Positions 40,504-52,613 of a stretch of DNA of 64,000 nt are shown here, piece after piece; within the stretch, counting starts at the first letter, position 1, and every line of letters begins with the position of its first letter. This DNA comes from Carnegiea gigantea (taxonomy: Eukaryota; Streptophyta; Magnoliopsida; Caryophyllales; Cactaceae): positions 69,501 through 133,500 of the forward strand of contig JAKOGI010001355.1 of assembly GCA_029747015.1 (NCBI GenBank), written 5' to 3'. The position numbers and the translations under genes were made by a program. The notes under the pieces were generated by a model. The model made no database searches and was not told the DNA's origin. It was given only the letters and a program-made list of their open reading frames with translations.

Positions 40504-41409
40504 TCCTTACTTATAGGTTCTAAGCTCTAACTATGCTATATAACATTTAAGCAAGAAAAGAAGAGCTTACAAAGAACCAATGTACTCAGTTGATAGAACA
40601 CCTTCAAAGAAGACGAAAACATATGGCAGCAGTATAGGTTAATATCATGCACTTGAATTTAAGTTAAAACAAACTTAAGCTTTTTAATGCCTCTGTGGCC
40701 TTTTTCGTATAAGGAGGATATTTAGTACCCTTAGGCAAAGGCAATGAATTCCTTGCAGAAAGCGACCCAAATTGGAGCTCCATCTGATTTGGGTTTCATT
40801 CCCTCATGCCATGGGTAATGTAAGAAGAAATGGCAAATCTAACTCAAAATTCAATACATAGGTAATGTAAGAAGAAATGACGGGCAGTTAGAGGGAAAAA
40901 TCCACTTACATCAACTCCTCAATTGCTATCTAACTTAGACCGCTATTTATGTCCCCTCTATTTCAGATGCTTTTCGGTCCCCTTTTTTTTTGCTCGGCTC
41001 CTCATCTTTGCATTGCGTCCGCAATTTGGCCTTTTGGTGTGTGGCTATTTGGTGCACCGCCGGTTAGAGAGGCAAAGGGGTCTATGTGCGTGAATGAGAG
41101 AGAATTGGGAAGACAAGAGTAAAACATCACATAGTTAATTCCATTTGGCTTGTTTTTCTTTGCCTGGGTTGTGAAATTTAAAAGCTAAGACTTGGCCAGA
41201 TCATGAGTATGGAGTAGGCGAAATCTTCTATCGTGATACCGAAAGCACATACTTCCAGCACCCTCATAAGCAAATAAATAGTAAATAATAACATATGACA
41301 AATATCCCTAAATAAAAAAAATATATGTAACATGTGAAAGGTTGTGCTCCTAAGAGAATACAATACATTGCAATTTGCAAGAGTAGAATGACAGTTGGGC
41401 TGTGATGAT

Positions 41410-41690
41410 CTACCTGTCCTTACTGGCCTTTTGTTGCATGTTATTTACAATGAAGTTAACTTAGAAATTTTCAAAAAAAATAAAAAAAGTATAAGATGCC
41501 TTTTGGATTATTCTCTCTACTTGCAGAACAGTTGCAGAGATAAGGCTGCCTTTGGATCTCCCAAACTTGTAAAAGCGAGACCTACACTGAGAGTTGTCTT
41601 TATTGCTGGAATTCTGTGAAGGTTTACATTAAGAATTTGAAATTAAATCCAATCCTAAAGATTGAACCCAAATTGAAGCTATAAGGGACT
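41410..41690 (+). mobile_element. SINE-like repeat, plus orientation
   Basis: Contains AGATAAGGCTGCCTTTGGAT ... CCCAAACTTG ... GCGAGACCTACACTGAGA followed by TTGAAATTAAATCCAATCC. It pairs with 40115-40330 as an inverted repeat. Confidence 0.45.
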
Positions 41691-42199
41691 TCATTGATCG
41701 TTGAACACAAAAGTTGCTCACAAGTCACGAGGGGAAAGAACATAAATTAAACGAAAAACGAAAAGGATAAATGAAAACCTAAATAATTCAAACATTTTTG
41801 GCAATGAACATGTGTAAAAGGAGATAAAGGGGGGGCAGGAACAAAGAAATTTTAAATTCATGGTCATTGTAGGGTCCTTTCTTGGGTACTACCAATCAAA
41901 ATCCTATAGGTGGCTGCAAGAACAATGAAGCACATTCGAAAGTACCCCAAACTACATTGAAAAAATAATTTAAAACTATTTGAAAATGATTTAGTAGTTT
42001 GGATAAACGTATGATGGACGAAATTCCAAATTACAAAAGTCACCAAAACTAGGGGATTTTTAGAAAAAGAGTGATTAATCTGAAAGCTTAAGCTACAATT
42101 AAAATGTGAATTAACATAGTCAGGTTTAAACCTAATGTCGAATTGATTAATCATATAGTCCACCTATAATCCTCAACATTATTTTAGATGATTCTGGAA

Positions 42200-42273
42200 T
42201 TTTTTTTTTTAAATTTTTGTTAAGTAAACAAGAGGTATATTAAATGGACACCAACGGGATGTCACCCATGTAC
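42200..42273 (-). mobile_element. 74-base LINE tail with perfect TSD
   Basis: Only an A tail (T run on plus) and about 60 bases of LINE 3'UTR (AGGTATATTAAATGGACACC ... GTCACCCATGTAC), flanked by GATTCTGGAA at 42190-42199 and 42274-42283. Confidence 0.85.
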
Positions 42274-42701
42274 GATTCTGGAAATTTTTATTGAGCAGTA
42301 CAGATCCAGCTTACAATCAGCTTCCCAGCTAGCTCGCTACCTCAACTTTCAAAAGTCATAACTCAGCTGTCGACATCAAATTTAAGTTATTAAGCCCATT
42401 TTGGAATGTCAAAATGTGCATTACGATCTTTGTCAAGAGGCTGAACCCAAATTCCGACAGTTTAAGGCCCAAAATTTTAAAAAACATAAACCAATCCAGT
42501 TCTCATCCAGTTTTACATATCCCCGGTCCAGAGGGCATAACTTCCTCATTTGAGGTCGATTTTAGAAGTTCAAAATTCCAAATGCAGAGGGAATCCACTT
42601 CTGCCTTCATACAAAATTTCGTAATTTTTTGAAAACTACATAAATTCGGTGAATTTTCAAATTCAGACCAGAAACCAGTCTTTTAATAGTGACAGTTACA
42701 G

Positions 42702-42861
42702 TCAAGGGTTCAAAATGCAGTTTCGGTCGCGATTTCAGTTCAGAATCGCTCTAAGATGGCAATCGCGTTCCATATTGTGGCATGAAAACGCGGTTCGCCC
42801 AACTTTAAAACCTTTCCAATGCGATCGCTTCGCCGCGGTTCGGCCACATTTTGAATCCATG
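42702..42861. mobile_element. hAT-type MITE, copy 2 (inverted relative to copy 1)
   Basis: 160 bases from TCAAGGGTTCAAAATGCAG to CACATTTTGAATCCATG, flanked by AGTTACAG and GGTTACAG (7 of 8). It shares ends and inner GGCGAAC/GCGTTTTCATGCCA words with copy 1. Confidence 0.75.
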
Positions 42862-43200
42862 GTTACAGTTCTTTCTTTTTCATCAAGCAAGCCACGCCTA
42901 GAGCTACGTAAGGCCACAAAATCACTAATTGGCCTATAAACATTATACTGATCAGATCCACATTATCACGATGTACTCAAGCCATGAAAAAGGATAGTTT
43001 TTAGGGTTCAAGAACGCACCTTTGGTTAGCAATATATGCCAGGAGCTTCAATACCCCTCAAGAGATTGAATTAATCTGAGATTTAGGAGAGCTATAGCGT
43101 CAAGGATCCTCCCAAATTCTCCCATCTTAATCAAAGAAAATAGTTGAAAGTTTTAGGGTTAGGGTTTTTCTGAAACCCTAACGTTTCACTCACCACTTAC

Positions 43201-43400
43201 GACGAGGGAGATGCCTGGTGCTGGGGCAGCGTGGGGCGGCGCTGCTGGCCGAAAAGATGGTCGGCGCTGCTGCTCACTGGTGGTGGTGGTGGTGGTGGTG
43301 GTGGTGGACGCTGGGTCGCTGGCACCACTGCCGCGCAGAGAGAGAGAGTAGGAGACCACGTGATTTTTCTGTTGCTGCTGCCCCCTTTTTTTGTGTTTTT
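43201..43400 (-). promoter_or_regulatory. Candidate distal 5'UTR exon or promoter island of UXT
   Basis: A GC-rich island in AT-rich DNA. The minus strand runs CT repeats, then (ACC)10, and ends CCCTCGTC before GTAAGTGGTGAGTG, a consensus splice donor at 43200. An acceptor 13 bases before the UXT ATG would make an 8 kb 5'UTR intron. Inference only; it could also be an old promoter or a different transcript. Confidence 0.3.
43278..43308. repeat. (TGG)10 microsatellite
   Basis: A perfect triplet run. The tryptophan- or glycine-rich frames over it are artefacts. Confidence 0.9.
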
Positions 43401-43464
43401 TTTTTTTTTGCCCCTTTTAAGAAGGAAGTTTCAGGATTTTTAAATAAAAATAAAAAAAGGGAAG

Positions 43465-43775
43465 TTCAACGAAGTGTTTGATATAGAGAATAAAATTTTT
43501 TGGATTAAAATTAATTATTTGATACTTTGATCTTATCACAAAGTCAAAGTTAATTTGAATGTTTCGTAAAATGATTTTCTAAAAAAATTTTTTGGATTCA
43601 AAAGCTAATTTGAAAAGGCTAGTTTTATGAGCTTTTTGAAAACATTAACTTTTTGTTTCATAACTTTATCAAAAACGGCTAATTTCACTAAACAGTTTCT
43701 CTATAAATAATTAATTTGATAATTAATATCTATCAAATAAAATAGTCAGCAGACAATTGTTTGTCAAACTAAGCC
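43465..43775. mobile_element. MITE-like element related to that at 5180-5505
   Basis: Shares GATTCAAAAGCTAATTTGAA, GAGCTTTTTGAA, TCATAACTTTATCA and the end TTGTTTGTCAAACTAAG with the earlier copy. The 'gtgttt' and 'gtcaaac' ends are imperfect. Confidence 0.5.
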
Positions 43776-46700
43776 TCAGTAATAGAGGAAGTTCAAGAGG
43801 GGAAAAATAATAAATTGACATGGACTGACTCTAGATAAATAATTTAGCAATTCGATATGTAAACTATTAAGGCTTTTAAGTTTTAGTTATTTATCTTTTT
43901 AGGTTAAAAATTTGACTGAGTGAATTTTAACATAATCAAGAATATATTGATACCATTAAAAGCGATCTTCCTCTTCCTTTAATTATTTTCTTCCTAAAGA
44001 AAATTGTCTACAACAAATTTCACATAAAGTTAGTAAAAGTCATTTTCCTTTTACTCCTTTAGTGTCCTTTTTTCCTGCCCTGAACACTAACATAACGTAA
44101 ACGTAAATTCGTTTTCTCAATATTCAGAACCAAGAGCACCACAAGTCCACTACACCGCCTCGACCCAGCACATTCCTCGTCGTGTCTCCCATTGGGGCTT
44201 AATAAGTGGCTTGTCAACATTACGAAAGCAGGGGATGGTACATTAGGAGAAAATATGTTTGCTTGAATACAATGTTCAAAGTCATAGTTCTTGTCATGCT
44301 TTCAAGTAGTCCTAAGCTAATGGAGCCCTAATTTAAACATGAATCGGAATCGGATGAAATTCATCTTAGAATAAGTGAATGCAAGATATTATTGTTTGGT
44401 ATCCAGTAGCAAATGAGATTTCACATCATAAATTAAACTAAATCAACCAAAGAGTCAAAGACGCACTAGACCCACAAAAAAATTACCTATAAATTGAATA
44501 AAACAATTGTTGAATACTATTAGTTCAAGTTTTGTATAAAAGCTAGATGAGAATTCGGCTCAAAAAATGGAGATGGACATACGATGGAGGAGAGTTCCTT
44601 TGGGGATGGAGGAAAGAGAAGTACAGGGATCATAGATGTAGGGTTGGAACCAAAGATCTTAGGTGTAGAAAACACGGGAGGAGAGAGATTTTGGATGGAG
44701 CACAGAAAGCAAGGCGTGGCCATAAAAATTGAAGCAAGTTACTCAATTTTCTTTAAGGAAAGCAAAAAACTATACGTTCTTCATCTCGAGAATAAAAAGA
44801 GAGATGCCAAGTAGGATGATGTGTCTTTTTGCTTTTAGATATCCATGGGCATTTAAAAAATTACACAAATTAAAATATATAATTATATTTTATTAAGGAT
44901 ATTTGTGATGGAATATTTAATATAATGAAAGCATATGATGTTTTATATTTAACTGCATTAGGTTAAGCCACTCACACGTTCGCTCAAAAAAATTTGACAA
45001 TTGAAAATATAAATCTTACATAATTTACACATTAGATAATTAAATTACTCAATTATAGACGCACTAGATCCTCTTAATTAATACGTTCAAGCATGGAATT
45101 CATGAATATCTCAATTGTTCACCTGTTTATTATAGAAAAATGATGGAAATTTTGGGGTTTTACACTAGTGTCACAAAATAAAGGGGAGAGGCCAACGAAC
45201 TAACAAAAACTGATTTTAAAGGTGGCAACCCATCACACACAAAAGATTGTGGGAGAGATGCGGGTTAGGCACAAAGTGGGCACGAAGATGTCAAACTAAC
45301 AGAGGCAAAAGACAAATGAGGAGACGTTGACGAGGTAGTCGGTGGGGTGTGTAGGTTGTGTCAATGTTACACTTGTGGTATGAAAGATGATGGGGCAGAG
45401 AAGGCATTAACCATGGGTTGTTACAGGGCTAGAGTTGTTGATTGGGCAGGCGCAAAAGAATGAGGTACACAACAAGTGTCAAACGGGAGATGTTGTGAAT
45501 TTTGGACTCAGGAGACTATAACTCGAGACAGGAAAAGATATCTTCATAGAATATGACATGACATCTGCAAACAGACATGACCGATAATGGGTCAAGATGT
45601 CCATGTTATATATAATTTGAAGTATAGTCAATCAAAACACAATGTTCATCAATCCAATCTTTAAACATATGATAGAATTTCAGCAACAATTTGTCAGCCA
45701 AGAACTCCAAGTCCAAGTTTGAAATTCGTATCGCAACATTGGATTTTAAAGGCTAGTGTATTGTTGCCTAATTTCTTTGGTGGAACATGAAATTTTCACT
45801 GTCCATGAGTCCTTCCGTCAGATTAATGGTTCATTACAGCTTACCGTTATTTTGAATTTCTTATGAGAAACTCATTTGATATGATGCATGAGTGCTTAAG
45901 GCAACTAATTATTGATTATGATCACGAGTTTATTAATCAATTTTATCATTATAGTCTTATGCTAGTATTCTTAAGAAGAAAGAAATTTATAAGTTGAATG
46001 TTGGAGATCATAAGGACCGAAACTAATATTTTTAATAATATTGGTACTGTAGTCTCTTATAATAATGAAGTATCTCTATGCAATTACAAGTTTAAAGGCA
46101 ATTTTGCCAAAATAAAGCATATGTTGTAGAAAAAAAAAATTTTGAAAAACTTTAACAAATTAAAGGAAAATACTCTTCCACTATGCCATTGGTTGATCTA
46201 ATTTAAGGAAAGTATTGCTTGCTACTCTACATGGCCAAGGATGTGGTTGAAGTAACATTAAGATAAACTAACTCAAAATGCTGTAAAAGGCTGGAAAGGA
46301 AACAATACTAAGTGTTTGTTTGATCTATATTTTTTGAAAATCTAATTCTATTTCTTAAATATTGTTTCTATAAACTATTTTGCAAGGAAACTTTTAGGTG
46401 TTTGGCATGAATTATGTCAAACTCATTATATGAAATCTAGCGATTTTTGAAACCCTGGCAAAATCGTTTTGTGTTTAAAGTATTTCTTTGTATTTTTCTA
46501 TGTCTTTAGTAGCCATCGATCTAATAAATCTACATTAGGGATTTAAAACTCAAGTCGTTCCCTCTCGGGACGACCTTGTTGACTTGGAATTCCAGTACGA
46601 CGAATCGAGAAACACCGAAAAATCGGAGTGAACTCCATTTCACAGAGAAACGACCACGAAGGCTGCGAAGTAACGCAACACGAACGAATTACTCGAGCTA

Positions 46701-48661
46701 AAATTCAAAAAAAAAAAAAACACAGCTTTGACTGGTTGACATGACATATGATTCCAGTTCGGTGCATGCAAATAAAAGGCGTCAAGAATCGGAGAAAAGC
46801 ACACTTGAGTCAAATTTATCTAACGGAAGCGCCAAAAAATCTAGAAAATATATTCAAAAGCAAAAAATGTTGTTAAGACAAATGGACAAGACAAACAAGC
46901 ATGAGTGGTAAAAATAATACACCAATACACCACACAGCCATTATAAATTCACTATATATGTGGTAGATATGCAACACAATTGGGAAGAAAAATAGAGGAA
47001 GAAAGCAGATCTAGTAAAGTGTTAAGAAAATTAATGGTGTGAATCATCAATCATGGTAGGAACGCATACCTAATGAATCCTATTTTCATTTTTGGCAGCA
47101 ACCAACAATTTTGCAGCAACTTGGCCCGATTTTGAAGGAGGGAAATGGCGCCAGTGAGTGGCGTTTGGTGGTGGGCCGAATTTTAGGGAGAGAGGCAACG
47201 ATTTTTGTTGAATGGCAATGGAGGCAGTTGGGACTCAGGCTTAGAACCGTGGCTAGGCGGACGAATAGGCGGAGGAGGAAAGTTGGGAACTTGGGGTTGG
47301 GGACTTTAACTAGACAACGCCCGAGTGGGGAAGCGAAGGAGGGAAGGGGGGGAATCTTGGTCTGGGGTTAGGTACGGTGAAGGAGTGAAGCAAACAGCTA
47401 TACACTTAGGGTTCTTCACTTTTTAAGTGGATTTCATTCATCTGAAAATTCTAGAGTCCTGGGCCGATTTATGGTTTTTTTTTTTTTTTTTTTTGGCATT
47501 CATGATCATGTTATCTTTATGTTAATTATGTCATATTTATAGTAATTTAACGTTATTTTTATGTTATGCTTATGTTAATTATGTTGTTATCCTATTTTGT
47601 GTCATTTTTATGTTAATTATGTCATTTTCATGTTATACTTATAGTAATTTTATGTTATTTATGTTAAATATGTTATTATTATCATATTTTATGTTAATTA
47701 TGTTATTTTTATGTTATTCATGATCATGTTATCTTTATCTTAATTATGAAAATTTTATATTATTTTACATTAATTATGTTATTTATATGTTATTTATAGT
47801 AATTATTTTGTTTTTATAGATGTTTCTAATAATGGGAACGCAAAAAATACAAAAAGACAAATTATGTTAGAATGAGGTGTGACAATTGGAGAAGAGATTT
47901 TATTTTATTTTAATATATTTATATAGCTTGTAATAAATTATAGACAAAAGATATTTTTAACCCACTTGTAAGTGGTAAACCCCTTCCACTGTTTAATCAT
48001 TTTTTTTTTTAAAGTCAAGGCCAACACTTAACAACTCGTTCATCATTTGCTAAATATAAAAACTGCTTGAAGTGAGAACCCTTTTAGAATGCGAACTTCA
48101 AGGATTTGCTATTACATGCGAACAAATCTGCCCAAGGCATGTATAAACAAAGCAATAAATTATGAATTTCGTCCAAGAATTGTTCACAGCTTCCGTCAGG
48201 CCCGCAACCATGCCCTCCGCATCGCAAAGGGGCTAGTAAAGCATGGTTTCATAAATAGGTAACAACAAACAATACAAGACAAATTTAACAGCTCTTTAAC
48301 ATAAGAGAAGCAAGAGTTCTTTCGGGAAAAATTTATGGAACCCAGGAGTATATAAGAGTACTAATTTTTGTTTCATAAATGACCAGAACTAATCAAAAGA
48401 CGGGCATACAGAAAGCACAAAGGACCATTGACCCCTCAAGTAGCTTCTAATTCAGTTCGGACATCTTATGTAGAGACTTTATTGTCTTCTACGGTGATTG
48501 AAAACCCTCACTAGGTGATTGAAGTAAAGAGGCACACTCAAAAATACGTGTAAACCGCCTTTGAAGAAACCAGAGAGGTTGGATTTACAGACAAGATGTT
48601 GTGTAGTGACCACGACAGAAGGTGAATCAGGAAGCCACAAGACGAAATCCCACTATCGACC
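43776..48661. other. Spacer downstream of VAL (towards UXT)
   Basis: No convincing gene. A GC-rich patch at 47110-47380 has frames on both strands without a domain I know. The right 300-600 bases should hold the VAL 3'UTR. T21 at 47475-47495 and a low-complexity tract follow at 47497-47830. Confidence 0.45.
47497..47830. repeat. AT-rich low-complexity tract of ATGTTAATTATG words
   Basis: Repeated, diverged words such as TTATGTTAATTATGTTATTT. A similar text lies inside hAT-like copy D (33290-33550). Confidence 0.65.
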
Positions 48662-49407
48662 TCAGGTCCGTTCCGTGCAACCCTCATCATCACCCTTGAA
48701 ATTCACCTGCTCCTTAATCACCGAGGCATGGCATTCCTCCGGTAGACATCCCACAGGATGTCCATTGGGTTGCTGAAGCGAAAAAGGATCTGTGCCCGTC
48801 TGCTTCTCACGCAGAAAGTTTGGAAGCCCATTCACATTGATAAAAGTATCTAATGGAATACTAGCTGCTTGAGCAACAGTCATCATCCCCATGCTCGTTT
48901 GAGCATCCACTGTCGCATCATCCTCACGGATGGGATGGCAATTCAAATCTATGTGACCCTTGCCACTACCCTCTCCTTCGGCTAAGATTTTTCCAAGACA
49001 TACTTCACTCTCCAAATGATCATTTTTTAACATTACCTCATTTGGGGACGTGTTATTGACCAGTTGGGATATATTGACTGGGTCATTCTGGCTCTTCTGC
49101 TGTGCGATTTCTGCTTCACGTTCACATTGACGCTTCTTCTTGCGCATCATCAGTGTTTTAAACCGGCGTTTTACAGTCAAGCAAACGTTACATACACATG
49201 AAGGTTTATGCTTGCCTTTCCCACTCGGGGGCTGAATGCACACAATGCATGTACAGCCAGGACGGTGCCTAGGATGCCGTGTTGTGGCCCCAGCTGACGG
49301 CTCATCGTGGTCCCCCAGCGTTGCGGCTGTAGCCAAAGCATCTAATCCAGAGGGCTCGCTTCCTTGGCCTAGATTTGGGCTCTCAGTCACTTTACGCTTT
49401 TTCATAT
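48662..49407 (-). CDS. VAL1: VAL last exon
   Basis: DMKKRKVTESPNLGQGSEPS through GLDALATAATLG, the paired CxCxxC block, KRRFKTLMMRKKKRQ and the DLNxxP repression motif to stop. Acceptor CTCTAG. Confidence 0.93.
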
Positions 49408-52400
49408 CTAGAGAACATCAAGACAAATGGGCTTAGCATTCTGTCATCTAGTTTACTGAGCAACACATATTTGAGTAACGGATTGCAGAATAGTAACTGA
49501 ACTTTTAGATGTCAAATTGGTAAAAACAAAAGCAAACAGTTCAAATGATGGATCATTAGAGTCTTATGGTTATTTGAGAAGGACAAACATATCAAAAGAA
49601 TAAGATCCACAGCTTCTCAGTACATAGCCCATCAGAAAACTACTGTTGAATTTTCATGGTAGCCCATCGATTGCTATTTTAGGGAACATACACCCTGGGA
49701 CACAAATTTTTTTTTTTTTTGGGGAAGAAATAAATTACTCAGGTACACAGATATTCCACTCTCATGCATGATTTTGCTCCATTTGACCGTCTGAAATTCA
49801 CCACAATGTATTGCAAAATGCCAAAAGAAGTACTAGCTTCCCACACTCCTCCCCAAACCAGAGGAAAAAAAAAGGGGAGAGAGAAAGAGAGGGGGGTACC
49901 CAAAGGAAGGAACTATATTCAACTGACACAAAGTATTAATGGAGCTACAGTTCATGTAGGGAGCAGTGTAATGCTATTCACAATCACCATGTACCACATT
50001 ATTCACTAGTGAGTGATACTGAATACGAGTCTCTAAGTTGCCCATGACTTCTTGTGAATTATAAATTCAGTCACTTTTCTCTTCAATCAAGGATCTAAGG
50101 AGGGACAAGTTCTCATCAAGTCCAAAAGTAAGGCCACGAACATATAATCATCACAAAATCAGGCTGACATGGGAGCCTCATGTACCACTAGAGAGGTTCT
50201 TGTTCTTTCTAAATCATCCACATTGGCCAAGCAATGATGGTTCTCAGTTTGTTTTAGATGACCATCCAGAAACATTTGCCACACAAGTATATTCTATTTA
50301 CTCGAAATTCAAAGGAAGCAAGCAGAGCTCGAATCGGGGTGGGAATAGCCATGTCTAAAGTATTCTGCATCCTAAATAAGCTTGCAACGTAATACTGAGA
50401 TGAGAAGTAACACAAGGCAAGGAAAACCACACGTTAGACAGATGAAGCTAGGGAGTTGCGAAAAGACCAACAACATCTACTTTAAGCATCAACCAAAACA
50501 AGGAGGCTCTGACAATCTCTTCCCTCCTAAACCCCCAAGCCCCTAGGTCTGTGAGTGTGCATGCACGTGCCAGTGCGTGCACGTGCAGAATGTGTTGAAT
50601 CTTAATTAAGTTGTCCCTGAGGATGCCAGTGTGCCTTTGTATCTTACTTCCCAGTTCCCACTAATGGCTGTCTCAGTAAAAATGAAACTTCACACAAAAG
50701 TAATGAGCAAACATAAATAATAAGAACATAAATAATAAGGCATAGTGTATTGCTAATACAACAATTCAATCATATGCAGAGTTTAAAAGAAGAGTAGACC
50801 TATGACAGACCTTTGTTTGCTGTCAAAGCATTTTCAAGTTCCTTTGAACTTATTTCCTCAGAGGCAAGACACGAAGACCTAAAAATACAAGGAGGCATGG
50901 TATTGTATAAATCAGGCTAATCATACATCCATTAAACCCAAAGTTAAACAAAGGATAGTGACTGTTACACACCTGCTGGAATCCCACACATTATCTGAAC
51001 ACGTCCATTGTGGTGGGAGGAGAACGTCTGCAGGCAGCTTCCTCCACTTTGAACATGTATCACACTGAACCCATTGTTCTTCCCCTCTAAAAAGACAGGT
51101 ACTAAATAATTCATTGCTAGGAAATTAAATTGATTGAAGCGAGCGTAGAAATGTGGAATGGTGTCATGATACAGTCATGACCAGGCCTTTAGTCTCGATC
51201 CCTTACATATACTGTAGTTGTGCAAGTTGTGAAACCAATGGGTGGGAACACCTTCTGCTGTTAAAGAAGGCATAGTCGGGACAATTTGTGGGTAAGCAAA
51301 TGAACTTCGGTAGTCTATCGAATTTGATAAATTGATGGCCTACATAGGAAAAGACTTACCAAAAACAAAAAAAGATAATTTGATGAGCTATATAGGAAAA
51401 GAATTTTCCGGAATAAACAGCAAGGCAAGTCATAAGCCACCAGCTTCTTGTGCCTTCCAACATTTCACCATGTAAGGCAAACTTGTCTCTTTTGCTGTGG
51501 TTGGAAGTGGGCTAGTAGGGCCGGGGAAGAAAACTTTTAAAATGGCATATGACCATGCATTATTAATCTGGATTTACTTGACATTCAAGCTTTACCATAT
51601 ACTAAGTCAGCATCATCTTCGAAGCTCATAATTAAACCAGTTCATTTCATTTGCCTCAAATTTCTTTTGACAACATACCAGTAGTAAGAGAACATCCAGA
51701 AAAAGCTGCATTCTACAGTTCTAGATAATCAGAATGCAACTCTAGACAGGAAAGAAAGAATTGAATACATTTCAGTGATAATATTGGAAATTATCTCACC
51801 CTGAAAGTTGAGTGGTAAAGAATGTCCTCTTTCCAAAAACCGGGGGTTCCTAAGTCACATAAAAAGAAAATCAATGCTCAGACAAATCACCTATTAATCA
51901 AGGCAAGAGTCCAAGCCTTAGAAACAAAATGTTCTGGTGCAGTTAACCCAAAGTTGACAGGAGTAAAGAGAGAAGTACTAACAAAGAAGAGCTTGGATTG
52001 GAAGTCTAAGCTACACAGCTGCAAAATCCAATATATGGTCACAAATATCTTACATTATATTCTTCAAATTCAAAATCTTCAACGATGATGATGTTTGGTT
52101 CAACATGTGGAGGTGGACGAAGCAGGTCCTGTGTCTCTTCCCATGTAAGTCTAAGCTCCATAGCATCCTCACTATGCATGAGCAGCCTCTTGCTCTTGGA
52201 ACTAATATTTCGCACTCTCTTCTTATCTAATGTTGGCCTTGGTTGCTGTGATAGATCCTCATTGGCCTTGTCCTTCAGCTTCTCATTCTTATTCCAAACA
52301 GCATTTCCACCAACCAGATTTAACTGTTCAGGCAGAGCATTGAGGTGATTATCTTTTACTACTCTCACTGACGGACCATTCGCAGTGTAAAGGCCATCAG

Positions 52401-52613
52401 CAGTATCAGAGTAAAAGCTCTCTCCAGAGGCAGCACCATTAGGGTTCATAGATGATGTCTGGGGATCCTGGTTTAGTAAAAGCCATGAGCTTTTGACATC
52501 ATGAGTACAACCATGCAAGTAGACTGAAAAGATAGAGATGCAGAACCTGCATTTCAACAGCATTTGATGCCTTGCGATACCCAATGACAAGTTTGCCTCC
52601 AGGATCTATTCTA
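48662..52613 (-). CDS. VAL1: VAL1/HSI2-type B3 and CW-domain repressor, 3' half (six exons; 5' part outside window)
   Basis: Exons in gene order: 52613-52547, 52467-52054, 51849-51800, 51086-50973, 50878-50811, 49407-48662. They join in frame with GT-AG introns to 485 codons and stop. The first visible exon is the end of the B3 DNA-binding domain (RIDPGGKLVIGYRKASNAVE), then DPQTSSMNPNGAASGESF, LTWEETQDLLRPPP, EPPVFGKRT, the CW zinc finger (EEQWVQCDTCSKWRKLP ... QWTCSDN), a cysteine-rich block (CTCIVC ... CVCNVC, VKRRFKTLM) and an EAR-type repression motif (IDLNCHP). VAL proteins bind RY elements, recruit Polycomb and histone deacetylase, read methylated H3K4-type marks through CW, and silence seed-maturation genes and FLC. 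The preceding B3 exons are not within the next 11 kb. VAL2 is the alternative; gene order favours VAL1. Confidence 0.93.
50811..50878 (-). CDS. VAL1: VAL exon after the CW domain
   Basis: RSSCLASEEISSKELENALT and ANK. Acceptor TTTTAG, donor GTCTGT. Confidence 0.87.
50973..51086 (-). CDS. VAL1: VAL exon: CW zinc finger
   Basis: GEEQWVQCDTCSKWRKLP to WTCSDNVWDSS. Acceptor TTTTAG, donor GTGTGT. Holds the aromatic and cysteine residues of the CW fold; the fourth cysteine probably comes from the next exon (SSCLASEE). Confidence 0.92.
51800..51849 (-). CDS. VAL1: VAL micro-exon (50 bases)
   Basis: EPPVFGKRTFFTTQLS plus two bases. Acceptor CTTAG, donor GTGAGA. Too short to show as an open frame; its phase fits both neighbours. 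Confidence 0.88.
52054..52467 (-). CDS. VAL1: VAL exon: linker after B3
   Basis: 138 codons, DPQTSSMNPNGAASGESF to EDFEFEEYN. Acceptor ACCAG, donor GTAAGA, both phase 0. The basic SKSKRLLM and LTWEETQDLLRPPP segments are family-typical. Confidence 0.92.
52547..52613 (-). CDS. VAL1: VAL exon: end of B3 domain
   Basis: Begins with one base completing a serine, then RIDPGGKLVIGYRKASNAVE and MQ. Acceptor CATTTAG, donor GTTCTG. Confidence 0.85.

Noticed and set aside
43218..43481. Tryptophan- or glycine-run ORFs
   Set aside because: They arise from the (TGG) repeat.
47111..47371. 86-codon arginine-rich plus ORF
   Set aside because: GC-rich patch without recognisable domain, start context or exon partners. 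Left as spacer.
48165..48240. GC-rich segment as a small RNA gene
   Set aside because: No tRNA, snRNA or 7SL signature and no promoter boxes. Probably VAL 3'UTR or spacer.
50550..50590. Palindromic GTGCATGCACGTGC region as a regulatory site
   Set aside because: It lies in a VAL intron and is best explained as a short alternating repeat.
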